Of a stretch of DNA of 64,000 nt, positions 37,853 to 47,810 are shown one piece after another. Origin of the DNA: Erythrobacter sp. (GTDB lineage: Bacteria; Pseudomonadota; Alphaproteobacteria; Sphingomonadales; Sphingomonadaceae). How positions within the stretch are numbered: the stretch's first letter is position 1; each line of letters starts with the position of its first letter. The stretch spans positions 62,001 through 126,000 of the forward strand of contig DAICXZ010000003.1 of NCBI GenBank assembly GCA_027311945.1, read 5' to 3'. The translations under genes were made by a program, and so were the position numbers. The notes below the pieces were generated by a model. The model had not been told where the DNA came from. It saw only the letters and a list, made by a program, of their open reading frames with translations, and did no database searches.

Positions 37853-40624
37853 GTGAGCGACGAGGACACCCTAAGCCCCAATCCCATGTCTCCGCCCGAG
37901 TTCGAGCGGATCGACATCGTCGATGAAATGAAGGCAAGCTATCTCGATTACGCGATGAGCGTGATCGTGAGCCGCGCGCTTCCCGATGTGCGCGACGGCC
38001 TGAAGCCCGTCCACCGCCGCATTCTCTATGCCGCGCAGGAAGGCGGCTATGTCGCCGGGCGGCCCTATCGCAAGTCGGCCAACATCGTTGGCGACGTAAT
38101 GGGTAAATATCACCCCCACGGCGACAGCGCGATCTACGACGCACTCGCCCGCATGGTGCAGCCGTGGTCCTTGCGCGTTCCGCTGGTCGACGGTCAGGGC
38201 AACTTCGGCTCGATGGACCCCGATCCGCCCGCCGCGATGCGTTATACCGAGAGCCGCCTGGCGCGCGTGGCCAATGCGCTGCTGGAGGATCTCGACAAGG
38301 ACACAGTCGACTTCGTCGATAACTACGATGGCAGCCGCAAGGAGCCTTCGGTGCTCCCGGCGCGGTTCCCGAACCTGCTCGTCAACGGCGCGGGCGGCAT
38401 CGCGGTCGGCATGGCGACGAACATTCCGCCGCACAACCTCGGCGAAGTGATCGACGGCTGTTTTGCCTACATGGACGATCCGGGCATCACGTCCGATCAG
38501 CTGCACGAGATCATTCCGGGCCCGGATTTCCCGACCAGCCCGCTGATCCTCGGCAAGGCGGGCGCGCGGCAGGCCTATACCACGGGGCGCGGCTCGATCC
38601 TGATGCGCTGCCGCCACGTGATCGAAACCTCACGCGGTGACCGCCAATCGATCGTGCTGACCTCGATTCCCTATCAGGTCGGCAAGGCCGGTCTGGTCGA
38701 GAAGATCGCCGATGCCGCGAAGGAAAAGCGGATCGAGGGCATTTCCGACATCCGCGACGAAAGCTCCAACCGGGGCGGTGTGCGCGTGGTGATCGACCTC
38801 AAGCGCGATGCCACCGCCGAAGTGGTGCTCAACCAGCTGTGGCGTCACACGCCTGCGCAGGCGAGCTTCCCGGCGAATATGCTGGCGATCCGCGGCGGCC
38901 GGCCCGAAACGCTGACGCTGCGCGATTTCATCCAGGCGTTCATTTCCTTTCGCGAGGAAGTGATCACCCGCCGCACCAAGTTCGAGCTGCACAAGGCGCG
39001 TGACCGGGCGCACGTGTTGCTCGGCCTCGTGGTCGCCGTCTCCAACCTTGATGAGGTGGTGGCGATGATCCGTGGCTCGAAGAACCCGGCCGAGGCGCGC
39101 GGCAAGTTGCTCAACAAGCAATGGCCGATTGGCGACATCGCGCAATATATCCGCCTCGTCGAAGCGATCGACCCGAGCGAGGACGAGAGCGGCGGCACCT
39201 ATCAGCTGTCCGAACGGCAGGTGAAGGCGATCCTCGACCTGCGTCTGCACCGCCTCACCGCGCTGGGCCGCGAGGAATTGGGCGGCGAGCTGCAGGAACT
39301 GGCCGACAAGATCGAATACTATCTCTCGATTCTTGCGGACCGGGTGAAGCTTTACGGCGTAATGCGCGCCGAATTGCAGGAAGTGCGCGACCAGTTCGCC
39401 ACTCCGCGCCAGAGCGAGATTGCGCCCGCCTGGGATGGCCTCGAAGATGAGGACCTGATCGAGCGCGACGACATGGTCGTCACCGTGACGCTAGATGGCT
39501 ACATCAAGCGCACCCCGCTCAGCACCTTCCGCGCGCAGAACCGCGGCGGCAAGGGCCGCGCGGGGATGAGCACGAAGGACGCCGACGCGGTCTCGACCAT
39601 GTTCGTAACCTCCACGCACAACCCGGTCCTGTTCTTCTCCACCCACGGCAAGGTTTACCGCATCAAGGTGTGGAAACTGCCCGAGGGGGCGGCGAACACG
39701 CGCGGGCGGCCGATCATCAACCTGCTCCCGCTGGAGAAGGACGAGACCATTGCGCAGGTGCTCCCCCTGCCCGAGGACGAGGACAGTTGGGGCGCGCTGA
39801 ACGTGGTTTTCGCCACGGCACTCGGCAACGTGCGCCGCAATTCGATGGATGCCTTCACCAACATCCCCTCGAACGGCAAGTTCGCGATGAAGTTCGAAGA
39901 AGGCAGCGCAGATCGCCTGATCGGCGTGCAATTGCTCAATCCGGGCGACGACGTGATGCTGGCCACCAAGCTCGGAAAGGCGATCCGCTTCTCGGGCGAG
40001 GATGTGCGCGAGTTCGTCAGCCGCACCTCGACCGGCGTGCGCGGCATGAAGTTCAAGGAAGCGGGCGACGAGGTCGTCTCGCTGTCGATCCTCGCGGCTG
40101 GCTCGGCAACGCCCGATGAGCGCGATGCGTACCTGCGCGTGGCGCCGTGGAAGGCCGACGAAGATGCGGCCCCGCTCTCGCCCGGACACGAGGCGATGGC
40201 GGCGGACGAGCAGTTCATCCTCACTGTCTGCGCCAATGGCTATGGCAAGATCAGCTCGAGCTACGAATATCGTCAGTCGGGCCGTGGCGGCATGGGCATC
40301 ACCAACATCGACAACATCAAGCGCAACGGCCCGGTGGTGGCGAGCTTCACCGCCACCCGCGCCGATCAGCTTATGCTGGTGACCGACAAGGCCAAGCTGA
40401 TCCGTATCGGCCTCGACACCATGCGCATCATTGGCCGCAACAGCGCGGGCGTTCGCCTGTTCGATGTGGGCAAGGATGAGCATGTCGTCTCGGCCGTGCG
40501 CATCGACGAGGAGGAAGCGCCTGAGAACCTCGCAGAAGAGGCCGTGATCGAAGAAATGATCAACCGCCGCGATGGCGACGATGAGGTGGCTCCGCAGGAA
40601 GAAGGTGACGACGGGGAGGAGTAG
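37853..40624 (+). CDS. gyrA: DNA gyrase subunit A
   Basis: The breakage-reunion subunit of DNA gyrase, 923 residues. It opens at a GTG; the family block [21 protein letters not shown] is at about 30. The quinolone-determining region reads [11 protein letters not shown] with the Ser and Asp that are replaced in resistant strains, so it is of the susceptible type. The catalytic Tyr is in [10 protein letters not shown] at about 131. The C-terminal beta-pinwheel includes the gyrase box QNRGGKGR. The protein is longer than the E. coli form, with an extra segment near residues 760-785 ([20 protein letters not shown]) and an acidic tail. Confidence 0.96.
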   Translation: MSDEDTLSPNPMSPPEFERIDIVDEMKASYLDYAMSVIVSRALPDVRDGLKPVHRRILYAAQEGGYVAGRPYRKSANIVGDVMGKYHPHGDSAIYDALARMVQPWSLRVPLVDGQGNFGSMDPDPPAAMRYTESRLARVANALLEDLDKDTVDFVDNYDGSRKEPSVLPARFPNLLVNGAGGIAVGMATNIPPHNLGEVIDGCFAYMDDPGITSDQLHEIIPGPDFPTSPLILGKAGARQAYTTGRGSILMRCRHVIETSRGDRQSIVLTSIPYQVGKAGLVEKIADAAKEKRIEGISDIRDESSNRGGVRVVIDLKRDATAEVVLNQLWRHTPAQASFPANMLAIRGGRPETLTLRDFIQAFISFREEVITRRTKFELHKARDRAHVLLGLVVAVSNLDEVVAMIRGSKNPAEARGKLLNKQWPIGDIAQYIRLVEAIDPSEDESGGTYQLSERQVKAILDLRLHRLTALGREELGGELQELADKIEYYLSILADRVKLYGVMRAELQEVRDQFATPRQSEIAPAWDGLEDEDLIERDDMVVTVTLDGYIKRTPLSTFRAQNRGGKGRAGMSTKDADAVSTMFVTSTHNPVLFFSTHGKVYRIKVWKLPEGAANTRGRPIINLLPLEKDETIAQVLPLPEDEDSWGALNVVFATALGNVRRNSMDAFTNIPSNGKFAMKFEEGSADRLIGVQLLNPGDDVMLATKLGKAIRFSGEDVREFVSRTSTGVRGMKFKEAGDEVVSLSILAAGSATPDERDAYLRVAPWKADEDAAPLSPGHEAMAADEQFILTVCANGYGKISSSYEYRQSGRGGMGITNIDNIKRNGPVVASFTATRADQLMLVTDKAKLIRIGLDTMRIIGRNSAGVRLFDVGKDEHVVSAVRIDEEEAPENLAEEAVIEEMINRRDGDDEVAPQEEGDDGEE

Positions 40625-40657
40625 AACCCCTCGTTGCATGCCCGTTTGATGGGCGCG

Positions 40658-40751
40658 GGGTTACGGAAGGTAACTCCGCGCGCCTCCCTGAAGGTTACAA
40701 AAGATAACCTAGGTTATAAAAAGTAACCTAGAGAAGGTTGCAAATAGTAAC
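40658..40751. repeat. Cluster of four 17-bp dyads, GGTTAC-N5-GTAACC
   Basis: Four imperfect palindromes start at 40658, 40692, 40711 and 40735, with half-sites GGTTAC or GGTTAT or GGTTGC and GTAACC/GTAACT or ATAACC around purine-rich 5-bp centres. The first and last copies are both followed by TCCGC. They lie downstream of gyrA and of the convergent lysoplasmalogenase gene. Looks like a multi-site protein-binding region. Confidence 0.75.
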
Positions 40752-40813
40752 TCCGCTCTCGTCGTCCCCGACGTCATCCGGGGCAGGGCTGAAAATCGGG
40801 GCCCCTCCGTCCC

Positions 40814-41494
40814 CTACTTCACCGCCCGCAATTGCGGATCACGCTTTGACAGCGTCTGGATCACCCCGGTGCACATCAGGAACATACCGAGGTAATAGAG
40901 CGGCCAGACCAGCAGCTGCGGCCATTGCGTGCCCGACAGCGGCCCCATTTCGGCAAACAAGATCAGGTCGCTCGCCACGAACAACAGCGCCCCCGCCCCC
41001 ACCCGGAACCGCGGGAAGTCGCTCGCCCAGGCGCTCGCCGCCATGCCGCCGAGCGACAGCGCATAAAGCGCGGTCTGCAGCTTCGCCTCAGGATCGTAGG
41101 GCAGGAGATAACCCGCCAGCGGAACGCAGATCAGCGTCACGCCGCAGATCCAGCTGTGAATGCCGGTGGCCGGACGTCGATGCTTGAGCAGCAGGCCCAT
41201 CGCCAGCACGTGATGCAGGAAGAACAGCAACCCGCCGATGGTAACGTCGATCTCGATAGCCATGTCGCCCAGCGCCGCCGCGCCAAGCGCCCAGACATAT
41301 AGCCGCGCATCGGCGCTCGCATGGCGCACGAAGGCATAGACCGCCAACAACCCTACCGCACTGCCCTTCAGCGGAACGAGGTACAATTCGGGCAGCTCGC
41401 TCACGCGCAGGTAGTAAAATGCCAGAGCCGCGGCGATGGACAGCAGCAGGAAAGGGCGTTTCTGGGCCAGCGCACGTTTGGGCATCGCGTTCAT
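40814..41494 (-). CDS. Lysoplasmalogenase (YhhN/TMEM86 family)
   Basis: A 226-residue polytopic membrane protein of the YhhN family, related to TMEM86B lysoplasmalogenase, which cleaves the vinyl-ether bond of lysoplasmalogens. Features are about eight hydrophobic helices, KGSAVGLLAVYAFVRHA, the conserved ALGDMAIEID and a late FVASDLILFAEM, whose Asp/Ser positions are family hallmarks. A bacterial substrate is not established. Converges with gyrA and is divergent from trmFO. Confidence 0.85.
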   Translation of the reverse strand: MNAMPKRALAQKRPFLLLSIAAALAFYYLRVSELPELYLVPLKGSAVGLLAVYAFVRHASADARLYVWALGAAALGDMAIEIDVTIGGLLFFLHHVLAMGLLLKHRRPATGIHSWICGVTLICVPLAGYLLPYDPEAKLQTALYALSLGGMAASAWASDFPRFRVGAGALLFVASDLILFAEMGPLSGTQWPQLLVWPLYYLGMFLMCTGVIQTLSKRDPQLRAVK

Positions 41495-41547
41495 CTACTC
41501 GCCTGCGGCCCTTTGCGCCAGCGTGCTAAGCGCCTATCTGGCCTGCC

Positions 41548-42915
41548 ATGACTCATCAGGTACATATCATCGGCGGCGGCCTCGCCGGATCGGAAGCGGC
41601 TTTCCAGCTGGCACAACGCGGCGTGAAAGTGCGCCTTTCGGAAATGCGGGGCGGCGGCGGCTCCACCGCTGCGCACGAGACTGAGGGGCTGGCCGAGCTG
41701 GTCTGTTCCAACTCGTTCCGCTCCGACGACGACACCAAGAACGCGGTCGGCCTGCTCCATCACGAGATGCGGCGGCTGGGTTCGCTGGTGATGATGGCGG
41801 GCGAGAAAGCGCGTGTTCCTGCCGGCAGCGCCATGGCGGTGGACCGCGACGTGTTCTCCGCCGAGGTCGAACGCGTGCTGAGCGAGCACCCCAACGTGGA
41901 GATCGTGCGCGAGAAGGTCGAGGCCCTGCCGGAAAGCGGCCTCACCATCGTTGCCACCGGGCCGCTCACCGCTGCCGAACTGGCCAGCTCCATCGTGAAG
42001 GCGACGGGCGAAGACCGGCTTGCCTTCTTCGACGCCATCGCCCCCATCGTCCACCGCGATTCGATCGACATGTCGAAGTGCTGGATCCAGAGCCGCTGGA
42101 ACAAGCGCACCGAGGCCTCGAACGAGGACGGCGACTATATCAACTGCCCGATGACCAAGGAGCAGTACCTCGCCTTTCACCAGGGCCTGCTCGATGCCGA
42201 AAAGGGCGAGTTCAAGGAGTGGGAGGCCGACACCCCCTATTTCGACGGTTGCATGCCGATCGAGGTCATGGCCGAGCGCGGGGTCGAAACGCTGCGCTAT
42301 GGCCCGATGAAGGGCGTGGGGCTCGATAATCCCTACGACACCAACGAGGAACACCCGCAGGGCCGCTGGCCCTATGCCGTGGTTCAGCTGCGGCAGGACA
42401 ACAAGCTGGGCACCTTGTGGAACATGGTCGGGTTCCAGACCAAGATGAAATACGGTGCCCAGGTCGAGCTGTTCCGCACCATTCCCGGCCTCGAAAACGC
42501 CGAGTTCGCGCGGCTGGGCGGGATGCACCGCAACACTTTCATCAACTCACCCGAACTGCTTGATCGCCAGCTGCGGCTGAAGTCTGCGCCGCATATCCGC
42601 TTCGCCGGGCAGGTGACGGGCTGCGAGGGCTATGTCGAAAGCTCGGCCGTGGGGCTGGTCGCTGGCATGATGGCGGCGGCCGAACTGGCGGGCACCCACT
42701 GGGCCCCGCCCCCGCCGACCTCGGCGCTTGGCGCGCTGCTATCGCACATCACTGGCGATGCGGAGGCTTCGAGCTACCAGCCGATGAACATCAACTTTGG
42801 GCTATTCCCGCCGCTGCACAAGGTCCACAAGAAGGCGCGCAAGGAGGCCTATACCGAGCGCGCCAAGACCGATTTTGGCGAATGGCTGGCGGGGTTGGAC
42901 GCGGTTCCGGCCTAA
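41548..42915 (+). CDS. trmFO: tRNA (m5U54) methyltransferase, folate/FAD dependent
   Basis: Methylates U54 of tRNA using methylenetetrahydrofolate and FADH2. The 455 residues start with the FAD-binding [20 protein letters not shown], followed by [36 protein letters not shown] and [11 protein letters not shown]. The C-terminal part has [20 protein letters not shown]. These are strong TrmFO signatures; GidA/MnmG is excluded by length and by the SNSFRSDD block. Confidence 0.96.
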   Translation: MTHQVHIIGGGLAGSEAAFQLAQRGVKVRLSEMRGGGGSTAAHETEGLAELVCSNSFRSDDDTKNAVGLLHHEMRRLGSLVMMAGEKARVPAGSAMAVDRDVFSAEVERVLSEHPNVEIVREKVEALPESGLTIVATGPLTAAELASSIVKATGEDRLAFFDAIAPIVHRDSIDMSKCWIQSRWNKRTEASNEDGDYINCPMTKEQYLAFHQGLLDAEKGEFKEWEADTPYFDGCMPIEVMAERGVETLRYGPMKGVGLDNPYDTNEEHPQGRWPYAVVQLRQDNKLGTLWNMVGFQTKMKYGAQVELFRTIPGLENAEFARLGGMHRNTFINSPELLDRQLRLKSAPHIRFAGQVTGCEGYVESSAVGLVAGMMAAAELAGTHWAPPPPTSALGALLSHITGDAEASSYQPMNINFGLFPPLHKVHKKARKEAYTERAKTDFGEWLAGLDAVPA

Positions 42916-42953
42916 GCACCAGCTCGTCCTGGGTTATCACCAAGCAGATGGTG

Positions 42954-43421
42954 TCAGCACGAACAGCGCGGTTTAGGCGCAGGCTTCGGCGCGCTGGTGG
43001 CGAACTCGGCGGTGGTCAGCTCGCGGTTGCCATCGGCATCCATCTCGTCGAATCGCGTGGAGGTAGCGATCGCCCACTCCTCGAAATCGAGCAGGTTATT
43101 GCCGTCGGTGTCGAGCTTGCGGAAGGCATCGGTGCGGCTCGAGAGCATCTCGTTGCGGGTGATCTTGAGATCGCGGTTGCGGTCGTAGCGAAAGAAGCGG
43201 CGCTGTTCGCGCGTCAGCTCGCTTGCTTCAGGAGGCTCAGGCCCCAGCAGCCCTTCCAGATCGGCCACCGGCAGAGCGCCGGGATCGGCGCTCTCCTGTG
43301 CCAGAGCCTCGGGATCAGGCGGCGGCGCGGCCCGCTCGACTTCGGCCCGGCCCAGAATCCAGAACAGTCCCACACCGACCATCAACAGCGCACTCACCGC
43401 ACCGAGTATCAGGCGATTCAT
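42954..43421 (-). CDS. EF-hand protein with N-terminal membrane anchor
   Basis: A 155-residue protein with one hydrophobic N-terminal helix (LGAVSALLMVGVGLFWIL) that is an anchor or uncleaved signal, a Pro/Glu-rich linker, and three EF-hand loops near the C-terminus: DRNRDLKITRNE, DTDGNNLLDFEE and DADGNRELTTAE. The last two have good calcium-ligand spacing. It ends in PKPRCSC, with two Cys. Likely a periplasm-facing calcium-binding protein; partner not known. Confidence 0.85.
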   Translation of the reverse strand: MNRLILGAVSALLMVGVGLFWILGRAEVERAAPPPDPEALAQESADPGALPVADLEGLLGPEPPEASELTREQRRFFRYDRNRDLKITRNEMLSSRTDAFRKLDTDGNNLLDFEEWAIATSTRFDEMDADGNRELTTAEFATSAPKPAPKPRCSC

Positions 43422-43464
43422 CGCAGCTCCCTCTTATACGACCCTTATACTTACGCAGACTACC

Positions 43465-44127
43465 CTAGAGCCCCGAAATGCCAACCCGCATCGCCAGAAG
43501 CATCGCCCCAGGCCCATCGAGCAGCGCCTCACGCTTGCCTGCCAATGCCCGCAGAGCCAGCGCTTCGAGCACGGCCAAGGGGCGCAACGCGCGTGGCAGG
43601 CGAACCTTGCTCGCCTTCTCGGCGTGAGCAGCGCTGACGATCGCAGTCCGCTCCTCGCCGGGCGGCATTCCCAGAGCCAGATCGGCCAGCGCCCAAGCCC
43701 GCGCGGGCCTTGCCACGCCCGTCACATCGTTGCCGAGCCTTCGCGCCAGACCTGCCCAAAGGGCCACTCGCCCTGCCGCAAACTCCTCCCATTCCTGCAG
43801 GCCGGGTTGCTCGGCAAGCAGGCCCTCCCAGCCGTCGACCAGCGCGCCAAGGCCGAAACAATCGCCCATAGCTTCACTCAGCGTCGCAAGCAGCGGCTCG
43901 CCCTTCGGCCATTTCTCGCAAGGCTCCCCCAGCCGGTCGCGCCACCAGGCCAGCTTGATCTGCGTCAGCATCGGTTCACCCCCGCCCAGCACAACACTGG
44001 CCAGCCGGGTATCGAGCGCCAGCAGCGCAAGCGTTGCGGCACGCGCGCTGGCCGGGGCATAGGAGAGTGCCAGCCGCTGCGGCAGCGGCAGGGTTTCGAT
44101 CAGATCGTGGGACATCGCGCCGGTCAT
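43465..44127 (-). CDS. Squalene/phytoene synthase-like protein (NDUFAF6-like)
   Basis: A 220-residue protein of the trans-isoprenyl diphosphate synthase head-to-head fold, in the divergent branch related to mitochondrial NDUFAF6. It has LALSYAPASARAATLALLALDTRL and QIKLAWWRDRLG, but the two aspartate-rich DxxxD motifs of true squalene or phytoene synthases are not evident, so catalysis is doubtful. NDUFAF6 works in complex I assembly; whether that holds here is inference. Start could also be ATG 44115. Confidence 0.78.
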   Translation of the reverse strand: MTGAMSHDLIETLPLPQRLALSYAPASARAATLALLALDTRLASVVLGGGEPMLTQIKLAWWRDRLGEPCEKWPKGEPLLATLSEAMGDCFGLGALVDGWEGLLAEQPGLQEWEEFAAGRVALWAGLARRLGNDVTGVARPARAWALADLALGMPPGEERTAIVSAAHAEKASKVRLPRALRPLAVLEALALRALAGKREALLDGPGAMLLAMRVGISGL

Positions 44128-44175
44128 TCCCAACCGCCGACGAGGAATGCAAGCCCGTTCGCGAGCGCGCCGATC

Positions 44176-46086
44176 TTACTTGATCAAGCGCGCCGTCTGC
44201 AGGGTGGTCGAGAACAGCGTCTGCAACGCGGCAGCGATGTTGTCGTCGGACGTAACTGTCTGCACCAGCGGCGCGCCGTCGTTGCCCGGCGAGGCGCACT
44301 GTTGCAGCGCGTTCAGGATCTGGTCCGAATTGCCCGCATTACCCACCGGATAGGGCGATGGCGGCGGCGGTAGCCAAGGCGCCACGTTGCTCTGCGACCA
44401 GCTGTCACCCACCAGCGATTCGGGCAGGTACTGCGTGTAAAGAATGGCAATCTTGATGCCGCGCGCCTTGATCGCGCTGCACTTGGCCAGTTCCTTGTTG
44501 GCGTCGGTGCGCATGGGGCCCATCACGCGCGAGCCGTCCGCCTGATCGAGCATACCATCGGTTATAAGGAACAGGATTTTCTGCGGCGTGTTGCCCGGCG
44601 CGCCATTGCCAGCATTCGGGATGTGGCTGTTCATGAAATTGAGCATGTTCAAGGTTTCGGTCGCGCGGTCGCCGATGTTGAGGCTGCTCGTGGGCATATT
44701 GTTCTTGTACCAGTAGTCATCGTCGGGGAAGACCGATTCCACCGTAAAGCCATTGTTGTAGGAGGCGACGTCGGACAAGCCGGTCAGCTGGCGCACCGGC
44801 GAGCTCTGGCCCGAGCGAGTCCAGTCGAACGAGAACAGCTGCATCTGGTAGGTCACGCGGTACTCGCTGGCCTGGCTGGTGGCGAAGGGGATCAGCTGCG
44901 TAGCGGCCGACACCATCGCATCCTTGCGCAGCTGGAGGCGTGTCGGACTACCGAAGATCTTGCCGTAATTGTGGGTGAGCCAGTAGCCGTCGGCCCAGTA
45001 TCCGTAATCGTAAATACTTGACGTGGTTGTGGGGGCCCCGTCAATCGTCTCTCCTACCGTGGTCTTCCCTGTGTGCGTGTCAGTGATGAGCGAGGTTGCG
45101 TCGATTTCGATAGTGACATTCCGTTTGATCTCTACAGGCCCGCTCGTACTATCGACGAGCGAGTAATACACGGTTTCTGTCTTAACCGCGGTGGTGTCGA
45201 CATAAATATCATAGTTGCACCACTTGTACTCCCACCAGCGGCCGCAGCGATAGGAGCCTTTCCTAATCTCGCGCGAGGTTCCAGAACTGACCGTGGGGCC
45301 CTCATTCATAGGGTTGCCGTTGCTGTCGTAGAGCTGTTTGGCACTGGCGTCCCAACGATACCACCAGCCACTCTTTGAAGACCCTGCGTTGTAGTAGCTG
45401 GTCGACAGCAGCACATCGCGTCCGCTGGTATCCTCGATGTAGATGTGATCGGTGTGTGGCAGCTGCGCGTGGCAGGCATAGGCACAGCCCGAGGAGTTAT
45501 GCTCGTTCTTCGTGGCCGCAATCACCTTGGAGATACCGTCGTTGGTGGCGGGCAGCAGCATCGAAGGCGAATTGTCCATCGCCAGATAGAAATCGACGTT
45601 GGGCGGCTGGGCAGCGCTGGCGGTTGCCGAGCCAGAAATCGTCAGCGTGTCGGCACCCAGAATGCCGCCGAAGAAATTAACCGATTCCGCCTTGTAGCTC
45701 ACCGTGGCCTTGCGTAGGAAACCGAGCGTGCTGCCGCTGCCGGTGGTGATGTTCTCGATTTTCGGCGTCAGCTGCAAGTTGCGATAGCCTGCCTGCTGCG
45801 CTGCCTGCGAGTTGAACATCTTGGTCGCCGCCCCGCGCGAGGCATCGTTCGATTCGAACATCATCGTGGGCGAAACCGCCGCCAGCGCCGCAGCGTCGGC
45901 CGCCGCATTGAGGTGCGTCTGCAAACGCATCGCGCGGCCATAGTCCACCCCGAACCCTGCCACGAAGGTGAGCGGGATCACGGCAAAGCCGAAGATCATC
46001 AGCACGTTGCCGCTGCTATCGGACTTCAGCCGCTGGAAAAATCCGGCCATCGTCTTGCAGGTCTTGCTGGTGAGGCATGCGAACAT
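44176..46086 (-). CDS. TadG-like VWA protein, reverse module
   Basis: A 636-residue protein of the Tad (Flp pilus) TadG type. The N-terminal hydrophobic helix with GNVLMIFGFAVIPLTFVAGF and the following ALAAVSPT-like segment form the pseudopilin-like Tad domain. A VWA domain begins with MIDAS residues DNSPS at 171-175 and includes KILFLITDGMLDQADG near 530. Between them about 200 residues are rich in Tyr, Trp, Ser and Thr with several Cys (CAYACHAQ, YRCGRWWEYKWCNY), an unusual insertion into the VWA fold. It is the last gene of a reverse operon after two TadE-like genes, 10 bp apart. Confidence 0.85.
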   Translation of the reverse strand: MFACLTSKTCKTMAGFFQRLKSDSSGNVLMIFGFAVIPLTFVAGFGVDYGRAMRLQTHLNAAADAAALAAVSPTMMFESNDASRGAATKMFNSQAAQQAGYRNLQLTPKIENITTGSGSTLGFLRKATVSYKAESVNFFGGILGADTLTISGSATASAAQPPNVDFYLAMDNSPSMLLPATNDGISKVIAATKNEHNSSGCAYACHAQLPHTDHIYIEDTSGRDVLLSTSYYNAGSSKSGWWYRWDASAKQLYDSNGNPMNEGPTVSSGTSREIRKGSYRCGRWWEYKWCNYDIYVDTTAVKTETVYYSLVDSTSGPVEIKRNVTIEIDATSLITDTHTGKTTVGETIDGAPTTTSSIYDYGYWADGYWLTHNYGKIFGSPTRLQLRKDAMVSAATQLIPFATSQASEYRVTYQMQLFSFDWTRSGQSSPVRQLTGLSDVASYNNGFTVESVFPDDDYWYKNNMPTSSLNIGDRATETLNMLNFMNSHIPNAGNGAPGNTPQKILFLITDGMLDQADGSRVMGPMRTDANKELAKCSAIKARGIKIAILYTQYLPESLVGDSWSQSNVAPWLPPPPSPYPVGNAGNSDQILNALQQCASPGNDGAPLVQTVTSDDNIAAALQTLFSTTLQTARLIK

Positions 46087-46096
46087 CAGCCGGTTC

Positions 46097-46771
46097 CTAG
46101 TAAAGCCGCGGGGCCATGTAGATCGTGTCGGAGAGGTCGGTGGCGCCCCACGACATGAAGCTGATCGGTGGGGTATAGGTGTATGTTACCGTTCCGCTGT
46201 ACAGGAAGGCGCCGGAGGTCCCCACTTGCGTGGTGTTGCTGGTGCCCGGATCGAGGTTGTCGCAAACGTTCGACCCGTCTGGCGAGACAGGGATCATGTT
46301 CGAGGACACCATGTTGCCGGGGATCGGCACAATTGCGCCTGCCGGTTGGGTCTCGATCGTTGGCAAGGTGCCGGGAGTGTCGGTCGAGGCGATTGCCGAA
46401 CTCGTGGTGCCATCGGCGTTCTGCGTGCGCGCCCTCGTCCACACCACATAGGCATGAGTGGCATCACACACGCGCAGGAGCGTGATCTGCTGGGTTGCCA
46501 CGTCGAGCTTGTAGGGCGCCAACGCCACTGCGCTTGCGCTAAGAAGGTTGCTGGCGCTCACAGCTCCCGGATCGTTGTAGATGATCGCAGGCGAGATCGT
46601 GCGACTGACCAGATCGGTGAGCGAGCGGGTGGCCACTGTCACCTTGCGATTGACGGCAATCAGCTCGGAAACGGTCATCCCGCCAAAGTAGAGCACCAGC
46701 ATCACCGGCAGCACATAGGCGAACTCGACAAGCGCCACGCCGCTGGTGCAGGAGAGCAGCCGCCTCAGCAT
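46097..46771 (-). CDS. TadE/TadF-like pseudopilin-domain protein, reverse module (second)
   Basis: A 224-residue protein with the TadE signature: a short basic N-terminus, then SGVALVEFAYVLPVMLVLYFGG, where the Glu after the small residues is the processing-site hallmark, and a hydrophobic helix. The rest is a Ser/Thr-rich extracytoplasmic beta-type region. The ATG at 46771 overlaps the upstream TadE gene by seven bases. TadE/TadF minor pseudopilins help Flp pilus assembly. Confidence 0.85.
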   Translation of the reverse strand: MLRRLLSCTSGVALVEFAYVLPVMLVLYFGGMTVSELIAVNRKVTVATRSLTDLVSRTISPAIIYNDPGAVSASNLLSASAVALAPYKLDVATQQITLLRVCDATHAYVVWTRARTQNADGTTSSAIASTDTPGTLPTIETQPAGAIVPIPGNMVSSNMIPVSPDGSNVCDNLDPGTSNTTQVGTSGAFLYSGTVTYTYTPPISFMSWGATDLSDTIYMAPRLY

Positions 46772-47436
46772 GACGACTGGCTCGCGCTGCACGAATAGTC
46801 TTCGGTGGTAAACACCGAGGTGGCAACCAGCATACGGTTGTCGTTCGGCTCGTTGATCAGGCTGCTGCCGAGCGCGCCAGTGCCGGTCGGCCAGAGATAG
46901 ATCAGCTGTACCGCCACGATCTGGTTCTTGCCCGATCCGGCGGCGGCATAATTGTAACCCGTGCCGGTGGAGATGATATTGCCGCTGCTGTCGTAGGTGA
47001 AGGTCGGGCGATTGGCTGCGCTGGCGCTATAGGCCGAGGCCCTGGAGACATTCACCGTCAGGCGCGAACACTTGAGCATGGGCGGCAAAAGCGGCTCCAT
47101 GGTAAAGGCATCGCCGTTCGAATCGACACCGCTGGTGCCATTGCAAATGGCGTTCTTGAAGTCAGCGCTGCTCATGCCAACGTTGCCGTTCGCCAGCGTG
47201 GAGGTCTGCGCAGCACCGGTCAGGAACAGGCGCGAGGCGCTCTCAGCGGCAGTTTCCAGCATCTGCTGCGCGAGGTAGATCATCGCCAGATGCAGCGTGG
47301 CCATCAGCAAGGCGATGAAAGCCGTGCCGACAATGGCAAATTCGGTAATTACCGCACCGGTGCAGTCACCCAAAAGCGATGGACGCTGTTGCGCGAGCGA
47401 CGGGTCTTCCGAATTATGGTCACGCAGTCTGGCCAT
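46765..47436 (-). CDS. TadE-like pseudopilin-domain protein, reverse module (first)
   Basis: A 223-residue TadE-type protein. After about 27 polar residues it has GAVITEFAIVGTAFIALLMA with the conserved Glu, then QQMLETAAESASRLFLTG, typical of TadE. The C-terminal domain is Ser/Thr/Asn rich and ends in two Cys (SCSASQSSC). The ATG at 47436 begins the family region; a much longer in-frame extension upstream shows no resemblance. It is the first gene of the reverse module and faces a 374-bp promoter region. Confidence 0.83.
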   Translation of the reverse strand: MARLRDHNSEDPSLAQQRPSLLGDCTGAVITEFAIVGTAFIALLMATLHLAMIYLAQQMLETAAESASRLFLTGAAQTSTLANGNVGMSSADFKNAICNGTSGVDSNGDAFTMEPLLPPMLKCSRLTVNVSRASAYSASAANRPTFTYDSSGNIISTGTGYNYAAAGSGKNQIVAVQLIYLWPTGTGALGSSLINEPNDNRMLVATSVFTTEDYSCSASQSSC

Positions 47437-47810
47437 GGCGAGATATCTCCGGCCACGACAATGCGAAACCTTCCTTAGAATTTCGTAAATTGCCGCAGTT
47501 TTCTGCGGTTGGCAGCGCGGAAGCAGCGCCTGTATCCTAACAGGCACAATCACGCTGGAGAACTTTCGCCGATCAGGGACGGCAGTAACGTCTCGCGGTG
47601 CTAACCAACTGCGATGAGCAATCGGTTGGCCGCGACGCTTAGTGACTTGCGCTTTGTTTATCGCTCTAATGCTGGCCAATGGAGTATTTCCGCAATTAAT
47701 TTTGCCAAGGTGTTAACCACGGGCAAGTAATTTGCTCCATGGCGCTGGAATGCCGCGCGTAACCACGTGCGGAAACCATATCCCAAACATCCATCGCTAA
47801 TCCGGGCAGC
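47437..47810. promoter_or_regulatory. Divergent control region of the two Tad modules
   Basis: A 374-bp gap between the reverse and forward TadE/TadG operons. It holds the dyad CCGCAGTTTTCTGCGG at 47493-47508, a second inverted repeat CCAAC...GTTGG at about 47605-47630 and AT-richer sequence near 47640-47720 (CGCAATTAATTTTGCC). No perfect promoter could be assigned. The first dyad shares 15 bases with the region upstream of the PEP-CTERM gene. Confidence 0.55.

Noticed and set aside
40762-40806. A short GC-rich inverted sequence (GTCATCCGGGGC...) before the lysoplasmalogenase stop
   Set aside because: Similar fragments are common background in such genomes. Pairing is imperfect and no T-run follows, so I did not call a terminator.
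47437-47679. An 81-codon N-terminal extension of the first reverse TadE gene
   Set aside because: The extension lacks TadE features and would cover the dyad and likely promoter. The ATG at 47436 gives a normal TadE N-terminus.
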